From Berberis thunbergii (taxonomy: Eukaryota; Streptophyta; Magnoliopsida; Ranunculales; Berberidaceae): a DNA stretch of 64,000 nucleotides. How positions within the stretch are numbered: the stretch's first letter is position 1; each line of letters begins with the position of its first letter. The stretch is taken from contig QNQO01000818.1 of assembly GCA_003290165.1 (NCBI GenBank), forward strand, positions 186,001-250,000, in the 5' to 3' direction. Position numbers and translations under genes: made by a program. Below, in pieces: positions 37,346 to 50,985 of this stretch. The notes under the pieces were generated by a model. It was not told the origin of the DNA. It ran no database searches and saw only the letters and a program-made list of their open reading frames with translations.

Positions 37346-38476
37346 ATGGGTAACTGTTTCATATCAAGGAATCAGGATGCTTTAGATGAGGATACGCACC
37401 AAGAGGATCTAACTACTACTGCTCGAATGGTATGTTGGATATGTTAAAGGTTCACAAGACGATATGTATTTGAACGCATAAAAAGTGTGTGTATGTTTAT
37501 GTGCAGGTTTTTGCTGAAATGTTGGGAACTTTCATATTGATGTTCAGTGTGTGTGGCATCATAGCAAGCACAGAGCTAATGGGAGGTGGAGTTGGTCTGA
37601 TGGAATATGCAGCAACAGGTGGTTTAAGCATTGTCGTCATAATTTTCGCCATCGGACCTATCTCGGGTGCTAATGTTAATCCCGCTGTTACGATAGCCTC
37701 TGCTATGTTAGGCCATATGCCATGGACAAGGGTAATCCCCAGCATAGCTAAGGTGGTTAATTCTTATGTTTCTGTTGAAGGTTTTGGCTATAATTCGATG
37801 TTTTGCAGGTACCATTCTACGTTTTAGCACAAGTTTTGGGGTCTGTGTTAGCGGTTTTCGTGGGGAAGTCAGTTTATGGCATTCACGCAGAGCTAATGAT
37901 AACACAACCAATCCAAGGGTGGTCTGCAGCCTTCTGGGCAGAGTTCATAGCTACTCTCATAGTCATGTTCTTGGCGATGATGATGTGTAAACTTGAAGGT
38001 GCTGAAGAAGTAAGATTTGCAACCGATGGATATAATCTATTGAGTTTTTTCCTATTTTGCATTCTTTCATAACTTAAGAATGTAATTTTTATGCAAACAC
38101 GACGTTTTCTACAGGTAGGCCATTTGGCTGGTTTTGTGATTGGGATAGCAATTGCACTTGCAATTTTGATTACTGGGTATGTAGTTCATATATGCAGTTT
38201 ATTGCTTATATTGTATCTATGTTTTCGAAGAACTAACTTATCGTGTTGCTCTAATGTATTTGTAACTCTGTTACACATAGGCCTGTTTCGGGAGGATCAC
38301 TGAATCCAGCTAGGTCGTTCGGTCCTGCACTAGTTTCATGGAGATTCAACAATGTATGGCTCTATCTGATCGCTCCAACTACTGGAGCAGTGGTGGGAGC
38401 TTATCTTGCTCGACTAATACGTCGTTGGAGTAGTGTTGGGAGCTTTTCTTGCTCGACTATTACATCCTCAGCATAG
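37346..38476 (+). CDS. NIP7-type aquaporin (nodulin-26-like intrinsic protein)
   Basis: Five exons: 37346-37429, 37507-37731, 37809-38009, 38115-38176 and 38281-38476. They sum to 768 nt, giving 255 residues. The start MGNCFISRN follows an in-frame stop six bases upstream. The transport core starts VFAEMLGTFILMFSVCG. Pore motifs are NPA at residues 86-88 (SGANVNPAVTIA) and NPA-R at 199-202 (GGSLNPARSFGP). Six membrane spans are expected. The segment GVGLMEYAATGGLS matches NIP7;1, in which the Tyr equivalent to residue 62 controls pore opening, by my recollection. Usual GHISGAH is replaced by GPISGAN. NIP7;1 carries boric acid in anther tapetum; uptake of metalloids is the likely role. The 17 or so C-terminal residues arise from a small tandem duplication (see separate entry). 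Confidence 0.9.
38389..38474 (+). repeat. 43-bp tandem duplication forming the NIP C-terminal tail
   Basis: AGTGGTGGGAGCTTATCTTG (from 38389) recurs as AGTGTTGGGAGCTTTTCTTG (from 38432), and both continue GCTCGACTA.TAC. The period is 43 bases, so the second copy is read in a different frame. It encodes SVGSFSCSTITSSA instead of repeating VVGAYLARLIRR. Confidence 0.8.
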
Positions 38477-38798
38477 ATTGCGTTCACCAACATAATCATC
38501 CCAAAATATTGTACTAATCATCACCAAATGTGGTATATTATCAACTAGTTCACTGAATCATATTTTTAGTTGTAGAATAGTTCAGGTATACAATTGAGGA
38601 GAATAAACAATCATTTGCTCCCTTAACTCCTGTTGAAATTTAAAGTATTATCAAACATATATCTTTTCATGAACAAAATTCGGAAGAACCACCCATTACT
38701 TGTTCAACATTCATTAATTTCAGCATGCTTTGTCAGCCACGTAAAAAATGTGAGTTATGATTCCCAATTAGGTGTACATCATATACCTACAATCAAAT

Positions 38799-39461
38799 TA
38801 GGGCTGGCAATAATCCCAGTCCATTGGGGTCTGACCCGGACCGGCTGGAATCGGGTCAGAACCGGTTCCACAAATTAAGTTCTGAACTGTCCCGATTACT
38901 GTAGCACAAGGGGTAAAAAGATTCTAAACCCTGATCTCCAAGGGCCAAACCACACTTTGTCTCTCTCTGATCTTCACTTTGGGTAGCACTTCATCTTCTT
39001 CTCCATTGTATTTCACTCTAGGATGCCCAAGTGAAACCATGAAGAGGCCTTCAACATGTTTGATGTTTTGCCTAAGTGGGAATATTTTGCTTACAACATA
39101 AAAGGACGAGCTATTAAGGACTTGAATTCAAATGGGTATTCTTCAAATTTATCAAATACTGTGAATATTGAAGGATTTGGGGGTTTTGGTGGTGAGAAAG
39201 GAACGCCCAAGGTGCTTGCTTCTTTAGGGTTGGGTAAAAGTTGCGCAATGATTCAAAAGATATGATGATTCAATGGGATTGTTCAATTACATTGTGATAG
39301 TATCCCGCTTGGGTTTGGGACAATTGGGTTATCTACTGGAGACGGTGGGCTGAGAGAGAATGGTAGTGGAGTGTTGGAAGGAGAAAAGGGTTCAATTTAA
39401 ACGCAGTTGGTATGGAAAAGCCCAACCCCAACCCCAAACCATTCCGAAATGCCCACCCCTA
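38799..39461. mobile_element. Non-autonomous hAT-like element with perfect 8-bp target duplication
   Basis: The left end TAGGGCTGGCAATAATCCC and the right end (reverse: TAGGGGTGGGCATTTCGG) are inverted repeats. They are flanked by identical AATCAAAT (38791-38798 and 39462-39469). The 663-bp interior has a 69-codon frame (39056-39265) of unknown origin that might be captured host sequence, but no transposase. The same terminal motif occurs at 43408-44116 and 55322-55740. Confidence 0.82.
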
Positions 39462-40104
39462 AATCAAATAGGTCATCCTCAATTTACACTTTTTTTTTCT
39501 CTTTCAGCCCGTTCTTCAATCTTTTTACAAGGTTAACTTGCAGAGTTTCAAAGTAGAGATGAATTCGGGAACATCATCATGGGGCTTTTTAAGGATGCTA
39601 AGAACATCTTTAAGGTTTGTTTCAAGGATACATGTAAAATTAAACACACTGAACTATTCAACACTCGAACACATCATTATGCGCGTCAAATTTGACTTCT
39701 TGTCAACTTGACGAGCACAACCAACTTAACTACTACTTCACTCACACTTCCGTTCCGTGCTAAACAATTTGTAACCTTAATCATTGCTTAACAACAGCAC
39801 ATTTAGTTTCAGAATTTGTAACTACCATCTGACCAAAAGCTAATAAGCTCTAAATACAGTATGCAAGGAGATGAACAAATTGAGAAATAACAAATGCGAA
39901 CGTGGAACAAAAAGCCTTTTCGAAGTTATTTTTTGATCTAACAGAAACAAATACCAATGTCTATAAAAGCATCTGTTAAACAGAGGCAGAACATATAACG
40001 ACACGGTTCAAATGAAAACAACTAAACCAGATAGTAATAGTAACATCTCTACCCTGACCGACAGAGGTCTGCAGCTCAAAAATCACCAAAATCATCCATT
40101 ATCC

Positions 40105-43000
<2,896 letters not shown>

Positions 43001-43188
43001 CCCCGATTTCAATGGTGGGTTCCAAATTTTTAAACGGAGTTAGCGTTCTTGTTAAGCTAACGCTGAGAGAACTACCATATTGCCGTTAAAGTGGTCGTTA
43101 GTTTTATATGCTAGTGTGGACGCATTACAATTTACGTGTGTATATTCTGAATTTTTTTTATTTTATCTTAAAATAATTTAGAGTGAGG

Positions 43189-43336
43189 CTAGGGAATCGA
43201 GTTTTGCAATCAGGATGATGTAATATCGATAAATGAGGTTTTTTACAACCTCGATATACATATAAATTCTTTGGGGATTTCATCATTTTTTCGAAATCAC
43301 ACTACGTCTCGCTGGTTATAAAATATGGTTTCCTAG
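43189..43336. repeat. CTAGG-type MITE-like repeat, copy C
   Basis: The ends CTAGGGAATCGAGTTTTGCA and AAATATGGTTTCCTAG are complementary with mismatches. It contains ATTTCATCATTTTTTCGAAA as in copy A, and has no coding capacity. Confidence 0.55.
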
Positions 43337-43407
43337 CATTTTTGAACTTTTTATTTTAATTGAAGATTACGCTCTCACTATTCTAAGGGATTATTTATGG
43401 TTTATAA

Positions 43408-44116
43408 TAAGGGTGGGCAAACGGGTTGAGGATCCGCTTCATCCTCTGTGTTGTGTGTGATCTCTCCTCCAGCTCAATCGATCTCTGGAGTCTGGTCTTC
43501 CTCTCTTCTCTGAAAACTACTGAATGATTCTCTATGCTCGGCTCTGATCTCTGGTATGTGGTATGTGGTTATATCATAAGCATTTTCTCTGCACTCCCTT
43601 CGTGGTGCTGCCGTGGGTGATAAGTTTTAGTTTGAAAGGCTAGGTAAGTTTTAGTTATATCATAAACACTGTTTGGTGTTTAGTAATTTCTTTTCGCGTC
43701 AAACGATTAAAATTGTTTTAGCCATAGTTTATGACTCTCCAACATGTGCAAATTGATGTTTGTGGTATGTGCAAATTGATGTATGTTGTCTGTGGAGATG
43801 AATCAATTGAACATTGAAACAGATGAATCTTTTGATTTTGTTCCTTCTCTACTAGCAAACACCAAACAGTCTCCTATCGTCTGGCACAATTTCGAGTGTT
43901 ATTCCTATTGATCAATACTCGGTCGAAGGGAGTTCTGATTTGGAACTTAAATTTGAAACCGTAGGAACCGGACCGTTCCAAACGGTTCGAGTTAGGTTTG
44001 GTTCCAATATTCAAAATTAGGGGATCCGGACCGGACCGGATCGGATCCATTAATTTTAAAGGGTTCGAGTTAGGTTCCTCCAAATTTGAAATTGATCCGG
44101 ACCGTGCCCACCCCTA
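43408..44116. mobile_element. Non-autonomous hAT-like element, 709 bp
   Basis: The left end TAAGGGTGGGCAAACGGGTT and the right end (reverse: TAGGGGTGGGCACGGTCCGG) are flanked by GTTTATAA (43400-43407) and GTTTATAG (44117-44124), 7 of 8 matching. Inside, the right part has the alternating GGATCC/CGGACCGG pattern seen in such elements. There is no transposase. Confidence 0.75.
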
Positions 44117-44124
44117 GTTTATAG

Positions 44125-45981
44125 GTTGTTGGGGTCTTCAAATAAATAATATTAAGAACTTAGACATAATTAATCAATGTTTACGATGAGTTTTAATTGT
44201 AAAGAGCATGAATTTGGAAGTGCAAAATGAAAAATCAAAATCAAATTGAAGACACGACATTGTTCATAAGGCTGCAGGCATGATAGTAGTCCATTATTAA
44301 TTAACATTGCGAGCTCGTATTCAATCTTTTGTTTTTTTTAAGAATTTAACAAAAATTAAAGTAATTTTAAGAAATCTACAAATCCAATATAAAGAAGAAG
44401 ATAATGAATAGTTGGATTTTGTTTATAATTAATTATTAGAAAATTCAAATATTATTGTTTATGATCCTTGATCCTATTTCAATGGATTTGTTTCGTCAGT
44501 AATTTGAAAAGTCAATATTATTTTAAAAATTGAGTTTTATCTCTTATTTCTTCTTGGTGGTAAAAATAAAAATAAAAAATAAAAAAACTTGGGGGTTCAA
44601 GAATGAGTGTGTCCATGAAACGTGAATGGTAAGGAAAAACAAAGACAACAGACATCATCTTCTTCATTCCACCATACACCTTCCCTGTTACTCTCTCTGC
44701 AGACAACACCAACTAGCGCCACCTTCCCCTCTCTCCGATTCACCTAACCAACCATCACTGATATATGTTTAAATTTATTTTCTCAATAATGGATTGGTTG
44801 ATAGATGATGACGATTGAAAAGAACGAACAAGTGAAGGAATCAGGATTTTCTTGTGAGTTCTTCGATTAAATAATGACGGACTTACAAAACTACCACTGG
44901 TCACTGTTTATTCATCCTTTTATTTTAATTGTAATTATTAAGATTTTGGCTGGAGAAAATGAAGAAGAGAAAATCAGGTTGAAGACACGGTTCCTGTTCA
45001 TTTGAGGTTTCTCTTGTTATGTAATTTAAATAAGAGTATGTCTCGTGCCGTTGACACTTATTTTTGTTAAATATTTTGTACTGGACACATTTTTCACTAT
45101 CATCATTTTGGCTCTGAATCAGTATTGAAGTATTGAAGTGTAAGTTTATTTTAAGGTAAAAATATATATTATAAATTTTAGAATTAGACTCAGTCAAGTT
45201 TGAATTAGTTGAGAAAAAATTTTAAACGCCAATAATGAGTTATATCCCAATCTTTGAATTCACACAAATATAAAGTTTAGAGCTTTTGTTTAAATGTGCA
45301 TTAAGAAGCCCGACTCATTTTTTCTGGTATGATCAACATGTCTCATTGCTTTGAAAAATATAAAAAAGTGAAATACGTACTTTATATGTTTTTTAATTGT
45401 AGAATATAGATTTTTAAAATTTTAGCGTTCGTGTTGATAATTGATTTTGTTAGAAAGATTTTAAAAAATGCATTTCAACGATATTAATTTTACAATAATC
45501 CGATAATGATGTAGATAGTTATGATAATTTTCATTTTGCTAAAAGTAAAACATAATATTTTCTCTCCGCCACATGTACATTTCACTAACTTTTTTCAAAA
45601 GTTATTCATTATTTTTGCCCTTTTACATATTTTATATTTACAACTACGTCATCATGGAAAATAAATCTCAACCCTCAAATTCAATATATTTCCCAACTTT
45701 TAATCTTAACCATCTTTTATCTCTAATTTTTCCATTTGACTTTGTCCCAGTCAGCAATGAATAATAAAACATCACTCTGAATTGTAATATAGATTTTTGG
45801 TAATAAGGATCGCATTAGCCGACTAGCAATCCCCTTAGCAACAGGTCATGGGTAAGGTGTTACATGAATATGTTACAGTTTATACCCAGTATTCCCTTAC
45901 AATACCTAACTCGTCATCATCTCGATCCTAGCTAGGGAACCGCTTAAATCTTAACCATTTTGTAAGGTTTAGAAAACATTG
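44125..45981. other. Gene-free AT-rich stretch
   Basis: Only short frames without family patterns. No gene, RNA or defined element that I can support. Confidence 0.4.
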
Positions 45982-46101
45982 CTAGGGAATTAAGATTTTG
46001 CAACATGATGTGAGAAGGATAATCCAATATGTATGAACCTTTCCAAATGATGCCACATCACATTAGTTATAAATTTGATTACCAAAAACCTGGTTTCCTA
46101 G
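45982..46101. repeat. CTAGG-type MITE-like repeat, copy D
   Basis: The ends CTAGGGAATTAAGATTTTGC and CAAAAACCTGGTTTCCTAG form inverted repeats. It is shorter than copies A-C. Confidence 0.5.
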
Positions 46102-46238
46102 TATTTTTGGTGTATTGTGATGTGTATTATCACAACTTCTTGTGTAAATTACATTTTTGCAAAGATAGATTTATGCACCAGAGCACATAGTAATCGAGGG
46201 ATGTATTTCATTCTTTGACATTATCATCATATCATCAT

Positions 46239-47956
46239 CAGTGGCGAAGCCAGAAATTTCATTAAGGGGGGGGGGGGGGGGAATAAAACTTAACAACATT
46301 TATTTGCATGAATCATGAGTTATATTGTTTTATATTATTCTAATTTCATGATTATAAAAGTGTATTTTAAATACCAATCAATTTATTCATTATAAATGTT
46401 TGGAAATTTTAATTGAATCTAATTTGAAAATAAGATTGACGCTAGAGATTTAAGATAAGATATAGATAGATTTTTTTTATAAGATGTATTTTAAAAATAT
46501 TTCAGAAGACATTCAATGGGTTTTCAACCTACTTGTTATATTCAAAGAAAAACCAATAAAATATTGTTACCCATCTATGCTAGTCACTAAGGGCGTGTTT
46601 GGTTAGCCCATTGACCGTCGTAATGTAATGGGTCAAAGGCATTCCTGCGTTTGGTATCACATAAAACCATCGTAATGGTCATTCCCATTACAGATTTGGT
46701 TGTAATGGCCATTCCTACCTCCCCCCTATGAATGGTTATTACCATTCCCATTGTAATGGTCAAAGTTGAATAATGACCATTTTTATCCTCCTCACCCTCC
46801 CCACTTTAACTAAGTGAGGGTATTTTTGGAAATAAATTTTACATTACCACCTTACCATTGTCACAAGGGCATGTTTGGTTACCCTTTGACCATTGTAATG
46901 CAATGGTTAATTACATTCATTTATTTGGTGAAGCAAAAAATCATTGGTAATCGTAATCTCCATTACAGATTTGGTTGTAATGGTCATTCATTCCTCCACC
47001 CCTATGAATGGCCATTTACATTGGTCATTTTAATGGTCAGGGTTACCTAATGAGCGTTTTTACCCTCCTCACCCTCCCCCATGAAATCCACCCGCCACCA
47101 CCAACTCACCCACCCTTTTCCCTGTCACAAAAAAATCCCCCCCCCCCTCCCCTTTTCCCCAGTGAAGAATCCACCCACCACCCACCCTTATCTCTGTGAC
47201 AAGAAATCCACCACCCCCCACCACCACATCACCTACCCTTCTCCATGTCACAAAAATCCACCCACCACCCACCCCCTTCTCCATGTGACAATAAATCCAC
47301 TACCCCCACCACCACTTCACCCACATTCTCCCTGTGACAGGAGATGGGGAAAAAAAGAAAAAGGGGAATTAAAAAAAAAAAAAAAAAAAAGAGTAGGGAT
47401 ATAAAGAGAGATAGTGGGGGGATGATTTTGGGTTTTTGATTTTTAAGTGAGGATATTTTCGAAAAATAAGTTTTACATTACCACTCTACCATTTAAAAGT
47501 ATACCAAACATACACATTACCATTACCATTCTCATTCCATCAAGTAACCAAACGAGGCCTAAGGGAACCCATATACATGAAACACAAAACTTCATAATGT
47601 AATGTATTTGCAATAACTATGTGATACATTATATTAGATAGAGAAGGCAAAAGGGCGGCTTGAAAAATGTTTGATAAATAGAAGGGAGCAATCTAACAAA
47701 TCCCAAATAATTAGGACCCACTTTCACCGTGTACTACAAAGGATTTTCATAATTGAAGGGGCAATTTCAAAAGTGTGATAAATGAAAGGGGACAATTAAT
47801 CTAACAAATATTAAACAATTGAGACCCACTTACACCATGTACTACAAGGAATTTTCATAATTGAGGGACAACTTGAAAAATGTGATAAATAAAACGGAGC
47901 AATCTTAACAAATCCCAAACAATTGCCCCCTTAGGCTCTATGTGGCTACGTCACTT
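46239..47956. mobile_element. hAT-like non-autonomous element carrying a nested insertion
   Basis: The left end CAGTGGCGAAGCCAGAAATT and the right end (reverse: AAGTGACGTAGCCACATAGA) form short inverted repeats. Flanks ATCATCAT (46231-46238) and ATCACCGT (47957-47964) match at 6 of 8 positions. A run of 18 G lies at 46267-46284. Its right half contains a ~120-bp internal near-repeat (TTTCATAATTGA..GGG, GTGATAAAT). No transposase was found. The insertion at 46591-47559 lies inside it. Confidence 0.55.
46591..47559. mobile_element. Harbinger-like element nested in the hAT-like element
   Basis: The ends GGGCGTGTTTGGTTA and TAACCAAACGAGGCC are inverted repeats flanked by TAA on both sides (46588-46590 and 47560-47562), the Harbinger/Tourist pattern. 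An internal near-copy of the left end (GGGCATGTTTGGTTACCC, 46867-46884) shows a partial internal duplication. A C-rich tract of CCACC repeats occupies about 47085-47330, and a 20-A run about 47371-47390. There is no transposase. Confidence 0.7.
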
Positions 47957-48051
47957 ATCACCGTGGAATGTATATAAGTCCTTGTATACGTAACTTTATA
48001 CATAAATTAAGCATAAATCTCTCTAGATTTTTTTTTAATTCAAGGGGATAG

Positions 48052-48170
48052 TTTTTTTTTTTTTTTTTTTTTAATCCTTTAACCCTTTTCACCCAGATGT
48101 CGCCGGTTGGGTTTGATCCCGTGACATAATGATATCATCCGCCACTGTTCAACCACCGAGCCATGTCATG
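48052..48170 (-). repeat. tRNA-derived SINE copy with A-tail
   Basis: The minus strand reads ATGGCTCGGTGGTTGAACAG (box A-like), TGGCGGATGATATCA, a box B-like GGGATCAAACCCAACC, then AAAGGATTA and about 20 A. It is related to the copies at 6202-6312, 53330-53480 and 62980-63050. Confidence 0.62.
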
Positions 48171-48506
48171 AACCTTCCCTTCCTGAACAGCTTGGACTTT
48201 TGGGAGGATTGATTGATTCGTGTCAATTGATATCAGAGCCAATCCTCACATCAACTTTTGAGAGAATTTGTTGGTTCATGACAATGTTTTAAATACCCTT
48301 AACAAAAGGTAATTTCCCCATAATGATTCTATCACCATCTTAGGTGCATGGATGTCCATTGCATTTTCTTCTTGTATCTCACCACCTCCGATCATTTGAA
48401 CACCATCTAGAGTTGTCGGCTGTTATTCATGTTGCAAGCTCTTCCTCGTAATCTCAATATTATGTTTTTGAGACCCTGGAGTGGGCGAACCTGAGGGTGA
48501 GGGTTT

Positions 48507-48910
48507 GAGCCCAATAGATCCGAGAGAGGTTAGACGAGCTACAAAGGGGACATAGTCTCACATCCCCTGAGTGTAGGAGGGAGATGTGCTACTTATGTGC
48601 AAGGTCGGGTCCCTATAGTATGATGTGTTTTAAAGCTGTGCGGGCCAATTGGGCCCAGAACGAACAATTTCATATTGTGCGGATCGGGTCGTTACAGAAT
48701 GGTATCAGTGTCTGACGTTAGAGCCAAATAGGCCCGAGAAAGGTTGGACGAGCTACAAAGGGGACATAGTCCCACATCGTCTGAATGTGAAAGGGGGATG
48801 TGTTACTTATGTGCGAGGTTGGATCCCCATAGTATGACGCGTTTTAAATTCGTGGAAGCCGGTTGGGCCCAGAGCGGACAATTTCATACTATGCAGATCG
48901 AGTCGTTGTA
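48507..48910. repeat. Two head-to-tail copies of a ~200-bp LTR-like repeat
   Basis: Copy 1 (48507-48720) and copy 2 (48721-48910) share GACGAGCTACAAAGGGGACA, TAGT.CCACATC, TACTTATGTGC.AGGT, CCATAGTATGA and the tail CGGATCGGGTCGTTACAG or its near-equivalent. Between them is GAATGGTATCAGTGTC. Such units recur widely in plant genomes as LTR-derived sequence. The array ends exactly where the stop of the WAT1 remnant begins. Confidence 0.6.
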
Positions 48911-49088
48911 TTATTGGTGTTGCGAGCCATTCTCAATGATGACAATATGATCTATTATCTTTGGGTGCTCTTGCTGAAGTTGTCGTAAACTCTTATCCTC
49001 ATAGATGTACTTTGATTCAAGCATCTCCTCCTCCTTCCTCCACAAAACAATGTATAGACCAATAACTAACAAAGCAGACCCTACAATG
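48911..49088 (-). pseudogene. Orphan WAT1/MtN21 last exon
   Basis: After the acceptor ggttttcag the minus strand encodes SIVGSALLVIGLYIVLWRKE, then a charged tail to a TAA, 59 codons in phase. This matches the last exon of the WAT1 gene at 50986-51184 ([20 protein letters not shown]), including intron phase. No other exons of this copy are seen in 49089-50985, so it is a leftover of a tandem duplicate. It is still open, which suggests the truncation is not very old or that it is constrained. Confidence 0.75.
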
Positions 49089-49141
49089 CTGAAAACCATG
49101 CCAAAGTTTACTATTTCATAAATATTTATAGGAAAATTCAA

Positions 49142-49142
49142 A

Positions 49143-49179
<37 letters not shown>

Positions 49180-49180
49180 T
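49142..49180. repeat. (AAT)n microsatellite
   Basis: About 13 AAT units in a row. Confidence 0.9.
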
Positions 49181-49202
49181 GTGAACAACACAAACATTAT
49201 CA

Positions 49203-49345
49203 TATCTTCCAACGGTTGGGAAAGTGTTGACTTGAATAGTCTCACATCAAGTAAGAAAGAGTTGTCACAAAGGTTTATAAGGAGATGATCCACTCCCTAA
49301 TAGCAACAAGGCTTTTTGGAAAAATCCTCACACCACCTAAGCCTG
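49203..49345. repeat. Dispersed repeat fragment, related to 35777-35904
   Basis: It shares GTTGGGAAAGTGTTGACTTG, TCACAAAGGTTTATAAGGAG, TGATCCACTCCCTAATAGCA and CAACAAGGCTTTT with the copy next to the NIP fragment, in the same order. It is non-coding. Confidence 0.5.
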
Positions 49346-50985
49346 AATGAAAGGCTTAATAGATAGATGTTGTTTAACTTGGGTAAGTTGGTATTGAATA
49401 GTCACACGTTAACAACCAACCACGGGCTAAATGCAGAAAGTAAACCATAGAACTTATAATCCCTAAAATTTTATCAAAGGGCAAAAATAATAAATAAAGT
49501 AGGTATTGGCAAAATTAGAGATAAAAATTGGTTTTTACTTACCTAATAGATCTCCTTAATATTCATTGTAAATTAAGGACCCTACATACATTAAAGAAAT
49601 GTGGTGATGGATATATATTTCCTGTAAAAATATTTGCGTTTTGATAGAGCATCCTATTGTTAATCTTCGCCTTAAAAATTATAAGTGAATCCTAGTAAAC
49701 TTAGGAATGCTCTTCCGAAATATGTACACTATATATTCTTATTCCAAATTAAGAATTTTTTTTTCCTTTTGATTATTTGTAAGGTGGCCAACATGTCGAT
49801 GTATCAACAATTCTTAAGAGCCAGGGGAGCTTCAAGACCCTCAATCATCCTATTTTCTTCATATGTTCTTCTTCTTCCTCTTCTGTTCTTCTTCTTCTAT
49901 TATTCATCTTCATCTATTTTTTTCATCTTCATGGTTTCCCTGGCGTCGATCCGACGCTAGGAGCTGGCTCTTAAGAAAGACTCTTCGATGTATACATGAA
50001 AATTTGAGTGTCATCTCCAACTTTGTTTTCTCTTTTCATTTTGTATCTCATCCTTCATTTCCCAACATTTCTATACAATGAAATTCCATCAACCATCAAC
50101 CAAATCGATCCCCCTCAAAGATTATTGTGATTAATTCTTTTTTCACATTAACAAAATGAAATGCTTGGACTCCCATTCAAATCAAAGTTGTGAATTTGTA
50201 AAGCTACTTCATTAATTAATAATTTTCTATATTTTTACTCAGTAAAAATCCAATTGCATATAGTTAATACTTAAGTTTAGTCTAAAGTGTAAACCATGGC
50301 TAAGCAAGGCACAAAACTCTTGCCCATTTCCAAATTTTGTTTTCCCCCTCCCTCGAGTTTCTTTCTTTTGTGAAAACATTTACAAGAAGGAAGGAGGAGA
50401 AATGTAGTTGTAATGTGTGTGATGCACAACATGTTCCGGGGCAAGCCGAACGTGCCAGAGCCCCATCATGAGTTTAGGCCATGGTTTAGTAGAATTTGAA
50501 ACTGAGCAATCCATGGGTTGAGAAAATTAAATCCCTTCAAAACTTGTGTAGGGCTTAGGTTGCTGTCTTCCCAACCTTTTGTAACCTGAAGAGTTAAAAG
50601 CACTATAAAAAGGACTATAGTACAATTCTTATTAGTATGCACAACAAGGAAGACGTCGCGACATTTTACATCTTGTATGATCAGTCTCTAAGAGAAAGCA
50701 ACAGGCAAGAAAGCATATGTTCTTATTATTATCATTCAAAAACACCATTTCTGGACTATAGTTACATTTCCAGACCATACAGACTATAACATAAAAGAAA
50801 CAGGTAACAGACCAGCTAGAAACGCATATGTAAATTTCTGATGATAACTTTCGGGACTATACTACAATTTCTAGATGAGTTTTGCTATGGAATCGAGTTC
50901 GAACCATACAGACAGACTATAACATGAGAGGAAAATTGTCTGACAAATGCCCCTTATGGCATTAACATCCTTTTGTGCATTACAC
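49346..50985. other. Gene-free stretch and WAT1 3' flank
   Basis: Short frames only; a T/C-rich stretch at 49855-49935. The part next to 50985 is probably WAT1 3' UTR (minus sense). Confidence 0.4.

Noticed and set aside
37497..37911. Minus-strand frames of 67-82 codons
   Set aside because: Antisense shadows of NIP exons 2 and 3.
45780..45960. Possible hairpin around GGATCGCATTAG / CTAGCTAGGATCGAG
   Set aside because: Pairing is too short and imperfect to call an element.
47008..47404. Pro/His-rich frames on both strands
   Set aside because: They are translation of the CCACC-repeat tract inside the Harbinger-like element.
49685..49960. 91-codon frame with a Leu/Phe/Ser-rich end
   Set aside because: The hydrophobic part is a CTT/TTC simple repeat, and there is no supporting signal.
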